Assembly: GCF_030848805.1 (NCBI RefSeq)
Contig: NC_092368.1
Location: 6,684,238 to 6,748,237, forward strand
Source of the DNA: Temnothorax longispinosus
Lineage: Eukaryota; Arthropoda; Insecta; Hymenoptera; Formicidae
Direction: 5' to 3'
DNA length: 64,000 nucleotides
Made by a program: the position numbers and the translations under genes
In this document: one piece after another, positions 54,964 through 64,000 of the stretch
How positions within the stretch are numbered: the stretch's first letter is position 1
How the letters are laid out: each line of letters begins with the position of its first letter
The notes under the pieces: generated by a model
The model's database searches: none
Seen by the model: the letters and a program-made list of their open reading frames with translations, nothing else
What the model was told of the DNA's origin: nothing

Positions 54964-57778
54964 TTAAAAACCAAATAGTCTGTCAATGCTGTCTGTCTCA
55001 GGAAACTCCGGATCCCAAAAGCCTTAAAAAATTTATTATTTATATTATGTAACAAAAAGTGATAATAAAATAAAATATTATACCGTCTGGTGTATTTGGT
55101 CGCTCATATTTGTATTGATGTCGCGAGCATTGATTCTTTCGTTTTTGTTCTTCTTCTTTCGATAATGACGAACTTTTATAATACTAAAAATGAAATATTA
55201 TAATTACTTTTTTATGAGAAAAATATATTTACTTATTTATATTTATATTTATTTTATTTATATTTATATTTATTTTATTTATATTTATTTTATTTATATT
55301 TATTTATTTATATCCCATAACTATATTGTTAACTAGATTTTTCGCCCGCGCTTCGCGCGGGCTCAAAATCTATTCCCCTTTCCCCAAACTCACTCATTAA
55401 TTAGGAGCACCTTTGATATTCTTTCTCCTCAAACCCTAACCTACATCTCTTTGAATTTTTTTTTTTAAATAAAAAATAATAGATAATATAATAGATGCAG
55501 ATTAGCATATTGTCAAATATTTCAAAAACGTATAATCCCTTATATTAAAGTCTTTAAATTTTATTTTTGCTCGTGCCTCGCGCGTTTTTACCCTCCGTTG
55601 ATCCACCATTATTAACTCTCTTTTATTTTCTTTTCTTTTATTTTCTTTTTTTGAAATCATCGAAAAATTAGAAAAATTTGGCACTGGTTTCAAGAAAATC
55701 AATTCTTAATAAAAAATTATCCATTAATAAAAAAATAAACTTATCCTCCAAAAATTAAAAAAATTTTGACTCCTATTTCATATATAATTCTTTAAGATTT
55801 GGTTAATTAATTCCCGAAAAATTGGAAAAATTTTGTAACCGGTTCCCAAAAAAATCGGTAACAAAAAATTATACACTTTATAGCAAACCCCAGGAAATTC
55901 TACCTTTATTTCATATACAATTTTTTGAAATTCGATCAATTAACTCCCGAGAAATTTGAAAAATTTTGTAACCGGTTTTCACAAAAATCGGTAACGAAAA
56001 ATTATCTATAAAAATTATCCATAAAAAAAATTTAGTTTGATATCTCAAAATTTACGGAAATTGGAGCAGAAATCGGAAACCTTTTTATTATTAGCAATTT
56101 TTCTATAAACTCATCGTAGCCATCCTGAAAAAATTAGAAAATTTTGAAACCGGTTTCCAAAAAATTGATTGTGAAAAATTATACACATCTTTGCCATCCC
56201 CGAAAAATTAGAAAAATTTGGGCATTGTTTTTAAGAAAGTAACGAAAAATTATCTTTAAAAAAATTTAGCTAATATCTCAAAATTTGAGGAAATTAGAAC
56301 AATCACGTACCTACATTTTTTTAAACAAAAATCGAAAACCTTTTTAGAAAAATTGGAAAAACTTCGTAACCGGTTTCAAGAAAATCAATTCATTAATGAA
56401 AAATTATCCATTAATAAAAAATTAAACTTATCCTCCAACAATATTAAAAAATTTTGACACGACTGCTATTTCATATATAAATCTTAAGATTTGGTCAATT
56501 AATTCCCGAAAAATTTCAAAAATTTGTAACCGGTTTCCAAAAAAATCGGTAACAAAAAATTATACATTTTATAGCAATTCCGGGGAAATTCTACCTTTAT
56601 TCATATGTAATCTTTAAGATTCAATTATTTTCCGAGAAATTGGAAAAATTTTGTAACTGGTTTCCAAAAAGATCGGGTAACGAAAAATAATCACTTTATA
56701 TCACTCCCCAGAAAATTCTACCTCTATTTCATATACAATTGTTTGAGATTCGGTCAATTATTTCCGAAAAAATTGGAAAATTTCTGATACCAATTTTCGG
56801 TAACAAAAAATTATACACTTTATGGCAATCCCCGGGAAAATTCTACCCCTACTTCATATAATTTTTAAGATTTGGTCATTAATTTCCGAAAATTGAAATA
56901 ATTTGTAACCGGCTTTTCGGTAACGAAAAATTATACACTTTATAGCACTCCCCGGAAATTCTACCCCTGTTTCATAGATAATTCTTTTAAATTTCAGTCT
57001 CATTATATACCGAAAAAATTCGAAGCATTCGAAAAATCGGTTTCCAGAAAATCGGTAGCAAAAAGTGGCCAGATGTTTTCATCCCCGGGGAAATTCTACC
57101 CCTATTTCATATACTTTAGTAAAAATCGGTCCAAGAACGAATGAGTAGTTCGCGTACACATAAAGACAGGCAGACAGAACAGGACAGACGGACGGTACTT
57201 ATATATATAGATATTGTTCTTACTTCTCTACATTCCCAGCAATCCCAGCCGTTTAATTTTGCTCTGTCAGCTTTACATCGCATGTTAAGCTGATGCTCTG
57301 AAATGTCCTTTCTTAGATGTCCTTTCTTAGAACTTATGTTAACTTTATCTTTTAATTTATTTTCCATTTGACATAATGAAAAATTCAAACGTTTTACAGG
57401 AATTTTCCTCTTACGTTTTAAACAATTTTTTACTTTAGATGCAACACTTCTTTGCATAGGACTGGCTTCTATCACTTCATCTTTATCACTATGCAATATA
57501 TTAGCTGCCTTATGTTTATCTATACTTGAGGACATCATCTTTTCATTATTCTCGACTGTATAAGATGTAAGTCGAGATTGTCTCATCATCAGTCCCTTCT
57601 TTAAAGATGGTGTAATTTTTGTAAAGAGCATCGATGGACTTGGCTGTTTATTTTCGTCGGTATTTGTGTTCAATTTAATAGGACTTAAAATATCATCTAA
57701 CTCCAATAATGGAATACTGTCGCTTTCATCCTTCGACATCATTTCATCCTTTGTTTTACAAGGTGTTTCAACTGCCAT
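54964..57778 (-). CDS. CtIP/RBBP8/Sae2-type DNA-end-resection protein, C-terminal gene portion
   Basis: Exons 57,778-57,224 (185 codons), 55,183-55,084 and 55,022-54,964 join in phase with GT-AG signals, giving about 237 residues with no break. The last 75 residues carry the CtIP C-terminal signature: CKADRAKLNGWDCWECRE, YYKSSSLSKEEEQKRKNQCS, then SRHQYKYERPNTPDG and GFWDPEFPETDS. They include the CxxC...CSRH metal-binding-like residues and the TP site that cyclin-dependent kinase phosphorylates in the family. The 5' part has RQSRLTSYTV and basic linker sequence. The family stimulates MRE11 nuclease to start resection of double-strand breaks. The N-terminal tetramer coiled coil of full-length CtIP is not visible, so this is truncated or its first exons lie upstream. 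It lies wholly inside a hAT intron. Confidence 0.8.
55200..57215. repeat. interspersed repeat with internal degenerate tandem units, in a CtIP intron
   Basis: Begins with TTTATATTTAT runs and TTTTTCGCCCGCGCTTCGCG at 55,340, and ends with GACAGACGGACGGTACTTATATATATAGAT near 57,212. Between these, units of about 100-130 bases repeat: AAAAATTTTGTAACCGGTTT, AAAATCGGTAACnAAAAATTAT and TTCTACCnnTATTTCATATA. It has no transposase or RT frame. Related words occur at 60,840-61,790. Class uncertain. Confidence 0.7.
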
Positions 57779-58972
57779 TTAAGATGAAAAATGGTTACGA
57801 AATCCCACATACATATATAATAATTAATCGATGAATTCAGGTATTCCTTTCACGGAGGAGCATATTTTGTAGGCGCTTAAGCAGGGCCTCAGCAAACTCT
57901 TGTATATTGCATTAAACTTATATAAAATCAAGTTATAATTGATTATTATGTTTAATTATAAGAAAAAAGTGAAAATATTATGTGTATTTAGAAATTTTTC
58001 ATTTTTCGGTAAATTTTACTGTCAGAACAATATGGCAACGCTGCGCTTTTCAAAGCGCCGATTGTAAAATGTGAGTTGATAACAAAAGTGTCAATGTAAG
58101 TGTCAATTTTATTAATCAAAGAATATTGTGACATTTTCTATTTATCAAAGAGAGATTTTATAATAATAATGAGTGATAAGAAATATGAACTATAACCTGT
58201 TATGTAAAATAAATTATTTATGCGTATCTATGTTTTACCTAATTGTTAATTTTGTTTAAATTAAAATTTTGATTTATATTTTTATATTTATATATTTATC
58301 TTTATATTTATATTTTTATATTTGTATTTTTGTTTATATTTATATATTTTATTTATATTTTTTATGCAATATATATATTTTTGGATTATTTTTCTTTTTT
58401 AAAACATAATAGTTGATAATAAACCGTACGTGATGAACTGAAGTGTGACATGAGCGCACAGCTTGCAGCGTTGCCAAATAATTCCTTGAAAGTCGCCATT
58501 AAAAATATTCATCTATAAACCACATTTCAAGTCAACTTTTAACATAAATATTTTGTTTAAATATTCGGTGACTGTATTTTTATCGGCACTATCGAACGTA
58601 TAGAGTTTAGCGAATATGTAGCGCAGTTAATATTTAATATCTTAACATATTTGATAAACAAATTATTGTATTGAAATGTGGAAAATAGACTTTTTCGATA
58701 ACGTCACATATAAAATATCGTATTTTCAAAGTCATAATTCTTCTTTATATGTTCGGTAATGTTGTTTAATTTTTTTCTAGCGTAAAGATATGCATTTTAA
58801 CTTTCTCGTACCAAAAAATCAGTTAATTCTTAAGACTTTGGTGTCATGAAAGGAATACCTTAAAATATGTTTACACAAATAATACTGAATTTTGCTGTTT
58901 TTACTGGGTAATAATAATAAATAAAAAATATTTTAAACATCCTTAAAAAATTTACTAATAAAAACTGCATAC
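57779..58972. other. AT-rich sequence within hAT intron 2, no gene seen
   Basis: TTTATATTTATA-rich run at 58,270-58,380. No frame with features. The upstream region of the CtIP-like start has a stop codon directly before the ATG, so if an upstream exon exists it must enter at an acceptor near 57,770-57,780. Confidence 0.4.
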
Positions 58973-59273
58973 CCATAAATAATTTCTGTTTCTGAAAAGC
59001 CATGTCAATCCTAGGTTGCTTCGTCTTTATTGCAACAAAGGAAGATGTTGATGCCTCTGAATACATTGATGTGGTCGATACTGTCGATGATGTTCGAGTC
59101 GTTTGAGAATCAGGATCATCTACGATCTCGAGCTCGTCGTCCGTCTCGGTATGTTCTTGAGAGTGTTGAGACTAATATCAACATAATAAAAAATATAGTT
59201 AAAATTTCTATTTGATTAATAAATGTAGTAGTTATTCTACTATTTAAGGTGGAATTAATCTGATTCTATCTAA

Positions 59274-59526
59274 AGAGCCTCTAGGAGAGAGAGGCGCCAA
59301 CAGGTCATGTGACCAGCCCTCCGTGATTGGCTGGCAACAATATGTAGTGAACATTGCGAGATTGCGAGGTGAGGAAAGGTTAAACCTCTTCTGTGCTTTT
59401 CTGGATTGGCGTCGCAATCTCGCAACGTCTTACTACATCTTACTACATATTGTTGCTAGCCAATTATGGAGGGCTGGTCACATCAATCCGTTGGCGCCTC
59501 TCTCTCCAGTCTTTCCTAGGGGCTCT
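59274..59526. mobile_element. MITE with CTAA duplication, in hAT intron 1
   Basis: CTAA flanks both ends (59,270-59,273; 59,527-59,530). The arms of about 110 bases include AGAGAGGCGCCAAC, GACCAGCCCTCC, TTGGCTnGCAACAATATGTA and GCGAGATTGCGA in mirror order. Confidence 0.85.
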
Positions 59527-59916
59527 CTAATTCTACCAAAACACATCATTGTGCATATGTCAAAATTTGAATCATCTTTTATACAAAACGTGTTATACTA
59601 CCGTATTATTTTTTCTTCTTTTTGATGCTACTTTATTTCCAGGAGGGGTATTCTCTTTCTAAAGCTGCGTGTTAAAAATATCAGGATGTGAGCGCTTAAG
59701 ATGGGAACGTAAATTCGAGGTGCTTCCCGCAGTTTTTACAGTCTGCGTGCAAATTCTACAGATTCCGCTTTCAGCAGATTTTATGAACCACTTCCACATT
59801 TTGCTTTTGGGAGGAGACACTGTGAAATGTAAAATTGAACAATTCGTGTTTATCTTTTCAGTGATAGAACACAATAAAAATATTCAATACTATACATAAA
59901 TTTTATTAGTGAAGGA

Positions 59917-59919
<3 letters not shown>

Positions 59920-59970
<51 letters not shown>
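59920..59970. repeat. (GT)n microsatellite
   Basis: About 25 uninterrupted GT units. Confidence 0.95.
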
Positions 59971-59973
<3 letters not shown>

Positions 59974-60251
59974 AATGGATATAACAATATTTAAAGAAAT
60001 AAAGAATAGTGTGTGTAATGCATGCGTACTGTTGTAGAATGTCAACGAAGACTGAAGACAAAGTTTTGGGTTAAGTGCTGGATAACGTGGACGATAGACG
60101 AGAGCTCTCTTTCTTTACTTCCCACACTTAATTTCTGTCTTAACTTAATTTTGACGTAGCAATCATGCACGTCTGTAAAATTATTAAAAACAAAAGCATT
60201 CAGGAATAATGAAAACTTACGAACGAAAATATGAGATATCACAGTAAAAAC

Positions 60252-60470
60252 GTGTGCAAGTAGAAACTTGCACATTGCTTCCTCATAGTTTTTAAGTGTG
60301 CAAGTAGAAACCTGCACATTGCTTCCTCTATGAGAAAGCTTGTATTTTTATACATAATTATTAGTAGATATTTATTAATTTGGCTTCCTCATAGAGGAAG
60401 CAATGTGCAGGTTTCTACTTGCACACTTAAAAACTATGAGGAAGCAATGTACAAGTTTCTACTTGCACAC
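60252..60470. repeat. large palindrome, arms of about 85 bp each made of two tandem words
   Basis: GTGTGCAAGTAGAAACnTGCACATTGCTTCCTC occurs twice in the left arm and twice, inverted, in the right arm. The central spacer is about 35 bases. The arms are almost identical, so the structure is recent. Confidence 0.85.
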
Positions 60471-60479
60471 TTTTTTTTA

Positions 60480-61264
60480 TTGCGATAAAACTTTATTGCA
60501 ACTAATATCTGTTATACTAATATCTGTTATACTCTTACAAAAATCAATTAAATAATTAATGTTTTTACTAAAAAGATCCCTACTATTTGCTCGAATATTA
60601 GCTCATTAAAACCAATTTTTTGACAAAAAATATATTTTTATGGCCTTTAATGAGAACTAATAATGTTTATTAACTAGAATTAAAGTTATTTTTACAGTTT
60701 ATTTAATAATTTACGAAAAAAATTAAAAAAAATATCCGATAAAGCTCATAATTTTGTTATAATATGGAAAAAAAAGAATAATTTTTACACACTTTGAACT
60801 TTAAACCTTAATATCGTCTAAATGGACACACCCTAATGTATAACTTATACATGTAACTTTTTAAGCCGAAATCGGTAACTCCTTCACCGATCCTCGCAAA
60901 ATTCAAAACAACCTTCCTTTAATGATAATCTATATAAAATTACATGTACATCTTATACACTTTTTAAGCAGAAATTGGTAATTCCTTCACCGATCCTCAC
61001 CAAATTCAAGAAAAAACTAAAGAATATAATAGAATTAGAAATAACACGATATCAAAATTTGCGGAAGTTAGTTAAGGCAACCACAGACATTTCTCCAAAT
61101 ATTATAGACCTTTGATCGCGTATAAAGATGGGTCTAATCAACCAAATCTGAAAGAATTATATATGAAATAGGTGTAGAAAAGACTGAAGAATGTAATAGA
61201 ATTAGAAATAATCCAATATCTCAAAATTTGCGGAAGTTAAAGCTACCATAGACATTTCATAACA
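60480..61264. repeat. dispersed repeat family, part 1
   Basis: TTATACATGTAACTTTTTAAGC and ATCGGTAACTCCTTCACCGATCCTCGC recur at 60,842, 60,950 (variant) and 61,436. TCAAAATTTGCGGAAGTTAG recurs at 61,053 and 61,214. It is related in reverse to 7,675-8,040. The leading part (60,480-60,800) is plain AT-rich. Confidence 0.65.
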
Positions 61265-61430
61265 CGCGAGAAGCCGAATTCGGCAGCGGCGCCGGTATGC
61301 GGAAGCATGGCCCGCGCGTGATCTTATTATCGGTGACACGTGAACGCGTGATAGCCGTACACGCTGTCGTCGTAGGCGAACATCTCGATAGAACTTAAAT
61401 TCCGAAGTAACGGCGAATTCGGAGAGAACA
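61265..61430. other. GC-rich insert within the dispersed repeat
   Basis: CGGCAGCGGCGCCGGTATGC, CACGTGAACGCGTGA and GAATTCGG words interrupt the AT-rich repeat for about 165 bases. GAATTCGG / CCGAATTC occurs near both ends in inverted form. Origin unknown. Confidence 0.5.
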
Positions 61431-61800
61431 ACATGTATAACTTATACATGTAACTTTTTAAGCAAAAATCGGTAACTCCTTCACCGATCCTCGCTAAATT
61501 TTAAAGAATTATATATGAAATAGAAGTAGAAAGGACTGAAGAATATAATAAAATTAGAAATGGCCCAATATTTCAAAATTTACAAAAGTTAGAGCAACTA
61601 CGGACATTAAATCCGCACATACACACACACATACGAACATTTTTTTAAAATGCAATTTTTCGACGTTTTAGAACACTGAGCATATTAGCATCAAAAACTC
61701 AAAAAACAATCTTTTCTTTGGTTTCTTCTACCCCTATTTCATATAATTCTTTTAAATTTGATTGATTAGACCCAACTTTATGGTTGATTAGACCCAAGAA
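61431..61800. repeat. dispersed repeat family, part 2
   Basis: Continues the family and includes the reverse complement of the 7,675-7,870 block (GGTTTCTTCTACCCCTATTTC, GATTAGACCCAACTTTAT). Confidence 0.7.
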
Positions 61801-61850
61801 GCAAAACAAAATCAAACATCATGCGTATTATTCAATTTGTACTCTACTCA

Positions 61851-62400
61851 CCTGGTAGGTAAACAATTAGAAGATATAAAATTGTTAACGACTGCAGAAT
61901 AAATCTCTGCATAGCAAAGGCGCCCGCCGGGAGAGGCTCGCGGTGGTAGCTGGTGCACGGAAGTGACCGATGTGTTGCAGTTTGCACTAGACACTATTAG
62001 ATATCGTCTATTCCTCGAAATCTTGTTGTGCACGCACAACGCACAGGTCCACCCGGGGCAACCGGTCTCCACTGTTCGGTTCACGCAGCACCTCGCGCGG
62101 TTTATAACCTAGACCTAAATGTCGCTTCGCGCTCTCCGTGAATGGTCGACGGAGAGCCCTCCTCGGAAGTTGGGATGAGCGCGTCGCTCGCTGTGCGCGA
62201 GCACGACTATCCCGCGTCGACGGGCGGATCGGTCGCGCGGAAGGCGCGGACAAGGAGCACGCACCGGAGACGGATTGACGAATAACAGCCAACGGGGGCA
62301 ACGGGTACACGGCACGCAAATTGACGCGACGCAAGTTCCGCGACGCGACGCGAGACGCGAGCGATCAGCGAAGGCACGAACCTAGATCGGAATACCGGGA
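61851..62400 (-). other. GC-rich possible first exon or CpG-rich promoter region
   Basis: On the minus strand this GC-rich block ends at CCTACCAG|GTGAGTAG, a near-ideal splice donor (61,851/61,850). Frames are open, as expected of GC-rich DNA, and none is recognised. A TATCGATA cluster lies just upstream (62,520-62,660). It could be the promoter and leader exon of a minus-strand gene such as the CtIP-like gene; this is inference only. Confidence 0.4.
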
Positions 62401-62519
62401 ATACTTTAAATTTTTCTTTCTGACAAAATACGTCCGAACCGGTCCGCGCACTTGCGAATTGTAATATGGCAATGGCAGTATGGCGAACGACGTAGGCGAC
62501 GCTGGCGACGTAGGCGTCA

Positions 62520-62660
62520 GATGCGTCGAAATAACTATTCGATATTCGGGATCTAGTATCGATACATGTAAATATCGTTGGCTGAAATATCGATATTTTC
62601 TACCGATATTTTAGCTACAAAGTATCGATATTCGCAATATCGATACAGTATCGCACAACA
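62520..62660. promoter_or_regulatory. TATCGAT(A/T) cluster (DREF-like sites or hAT subterminal repeats)
   Basis: At least five GTATCGATA / AATATCGATA / TATCGATAC words in about 100 bases, with ATATCGATATTTTCTACCGATATTT forming a hairpin. DREF sites have this core; hAT ends carry it too. Confidence 0.5.
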
Positions 62661-62983
62661 TATTAAACAAAAAAATGAGTTAGTGCTATTATATAAGGGC
62701 TTCGCGTAACCATAATTTATAATCTTCTATGTCTAGCCATTGCGGTTTAAATATTCTTTTATGCTGTACTTCTTTCCCTTGTAAATTTTTATTACTATTT
62801 TCAGCATTTTTTAAAAGGATTTTTTATGACACGCAGAATCCGCATGCCTGAAAACATATACAATAAACAAAAAAAATTTTTATTGCATATATTGTGATGA
62901 TATCATCAGGATGACATTTGGCTTATCCAAAAGGAGGAGGGTCCCTAAGGCCTGTTTTCGGCACCCCTTCAAAATTGGACCAA
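62661..62983. other. no gene seen
   Basis: AT-rich sequence leading into the fold-back element. No frame, RNA or repeat is supported. Confidence 0.35.
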
Positions 62984-64000
62984 AATGGCTGGAATCACTT
63001 CCTTATACCCTTGGAAGTAATATTTAGTCAATTCCAGCCTAAACGGAAGTATTTAGAGTGTATACTTCAAGTATACATGGTGCATCAGCGCGCCCGTATC
63101 AAGCATTTTTTTGGAAAACTAAGCGTTTTTGAGAAAAATGTTTCAGATAAAAGTTGTATGGTTTCAAGGGGGACATAAGATGGTGTCATTGGTTTGACCT
63201 TGGATAGTCATTTGAAGGTCACGTGAATGTCGATTTCAATATTTTATATAGAACCTCCTATTTTTACATATCTTTAATTGTAGCTTATTTCGAGAGCTTT
63301 CCAAAACACTCATAACTAAGTCATTTTTCATTAAATACTTTGCGAGTTATGAGGCTTCTTACAGATAGATTTGTAGAAACGTTACTTAAGGAGATCCGAG
63401 ATTGAAATCATATTATTCATTCTTGTTGATTCTCCACACGTGAACAGTAAAATCGTAAACGTAATCTTCCTTTAAGAAGCCACGTAGAGTGGGGTGTTGG
63501 ATTTACGTGAGTCCCCTTGCCTGTCACTTTTTGGGGTGCTAGATTAAAAAAGTGAGTCCCCTTGCCTCTCACCTTTTGGGGTGCTTGATTAAGGTGAGTC
63601 CCCTTGCCTCTCACCTTTTGGGGTGCTTGTTAAGGTGAGTCCCCTTGCCTCTCACCTTTTGGGGTGCTTGATTAAGGTGAGTCCCCTTGCCTCTCACCTT
63701 TTGGGGTGCTTGGTTAAGGTGAGTTCCCTTGCCTCTCACCTTTTGGGGTGCTTGGTTAAGGTGAGTCTGATGAAATGACTATCCAAGGTCAAACCAATGA
63801 CACCATCTTATGTCCCCCTTGAAACCATACAACTTTTATCTGAAACATTTTTCTCAATAACGCTTAGTTTTCCAAAAAATGCTTGATACGGGCGCGCTGA
63901 TGCACCATGTATACTTGAAGTATACACTCTAAATACTTCCGTTTAGGCTGGAATTGACTAAATATTACTTCCAAGGGTATAAGGAAGTGATTCCAGCCAT
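62984..64000. mobile_element. fold-back element running off the window end
   Basis: 62,984-63,213 is inverted at 63,771-64,000 with very few mismatches (ATGGCTGGAATCACTTCCTT at one end, its complement ending CCAGCCAT at 64,000). The left arm appears to extend further left, so the right arm should continue outside the window. The central part includes a minisatellite. No transposase frame. Confidence 0.85.
63505..63768. repeat. minisatellite, 41-45 bp unit, six copies, in the fold-back loop
   Basis: GTCCCCTTGCCTCTCACCTT starts at about 63,511, 63,556, 63,598, 63,639, 63,681 and (with GTTCCC) 63,723. Each unit ends TTGGGGTGCTTGATTAAGGT. Confidence 0.9.

Larger units (their letters stand above)
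53304..59874 (-). pseudogene. BED-type hAT transposase gene, three exons, two nonsense codons
   Basis: Exon 1 (59,874-59,602) has a BED zinc finger (SKMWKWFIKS, GICRICTQTVK, TSNLRSHLKRSHP) and a TAG at 59,659-59,661. Exon 2 (59,171-58,973) is an acidic/Ser-Thr linker ending KTKQPRIDMAFQKQK. Exon 3 (54,742-53,304) begins GGSKASDITNKLLYMIAKDNLP. It carries the catalytic core (LTTDIWTD, VISDNAANM, CFAHTLNL, VDTRWNSTKNML) and the C-terminal dimerisation part (PLKYWSMH). A TGA at 54,363-54,365 interrupts it. Phases agree at both junctions. Intron 2 is 4.2 kb and contains the CtIP-like gene and a long repeat; intron 1 holds a MITE. The gene ends ...FQSWKYND before a stop, so the usual tail may be shortened. 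Confidence 0.85.

Noticed and set aside
62008..62334. 108-codon minus ORF as a protein gene
   Set aside because: It sits in GC-rich DNA with several open frames; the only firm signal is the nearby splice donor, so a leader exon is the safer reading.

Overview
This 64 kb window looks like repeat-rich genomic DNA from an insect, most likely a hymenopteran and probably an ant. That placement is inference: it rests on AT-rich DNA with GC-rich islets, short insect-type introns, and transposon families and conserved proteins I associate with ant assemblies. There is one 500-base assembly gap (20,496-20,995). Only two loci look like host genes. One is a multi-exon DUF4806-type gene on the minus strand (22,747-32,478). 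The other is the C-terminal part of a CtIP/RBBP8/Sae2-type DNA-end-resection gene (54,964-57,778, minus). Almost everything else is mobile or formerly mobile DNA, much of it nested.

Layout. 1-4,000: GC-rich DNA with a short tandem array, then three plus-strand genes with compact spacing and AATAAA signals that look like a decayed Polinton/adintovirus-like remnant (capsid-like protein, an unknown protein, a spliced unknown protein). 4,000-11,700: a 193 bp GC-rich palindrome, a piggyBac-like MITE, a MITE inserted in an older repeat with its empty site still readable, a tRNA-like element, and several tandem arrays. 11,700-14,720: a complex repeat block with two 450 bp direct copies around a 90 bp satellite that is organised as dimers, indel-free, and flips orientation in the middle. 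14,778-20,495: a PIF/Harbinger transposon with long terminal inverted repeats, a Myb/SANT gene, a DDE transposase and a captured, intron-containing ankyrin-repeat gene fragment.

22,400-33,250: the DUF4806 gene, whose introns hold a mariner-like MITE, a MITE in an (TA)n tract, a Harbinger MITE and a full Copia element that itself sits inside another MITE. 33,430-35,570: a tnp2/CACTA-like transposase broken by a micro-duplication. 35,789-37,094: a Gypsy remnant that has lost most of its interior. 37,657-41,912: an ISL2EU/Harbinger-type element with a THAP-DDE transposase (one stop codon) and an intact SWIM-YqaJ nuclease gene, facing each other. 42,000-45,900: low-complexity, proline-rich and simple DNA. 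45,990-50,212: a decayed hAT gene split by a 2.6 kb LTR-type insertion.

51,467-53,130: minisatellites and a solo LTR. 53,304-59,874: a three-exon BED-hAT transposase gene on the minus strand; its second intron contains the CtIP-like gene plus about 1.9 kb of interspersed repeat. 60,250-62,700: inverted repeats, dispersed repeats, a GC-rich possible first exon with a good splice donor, and a TATCGATA cluster. 62,984-64,000: a large fold-back element that runs off the end of the window.

The main candidates for something new are the two transposons associated with host gene sequence: a Harbinger element carrying a PP6-regulatory-ankyrin-type fragment with its introns, and a hAT element enclosing a CtIP-type resection gene. 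Next come the palindromic 90 bp dimer satellite with two divergent ORFs that end identically, and the virus-like gene trio at the left edge.
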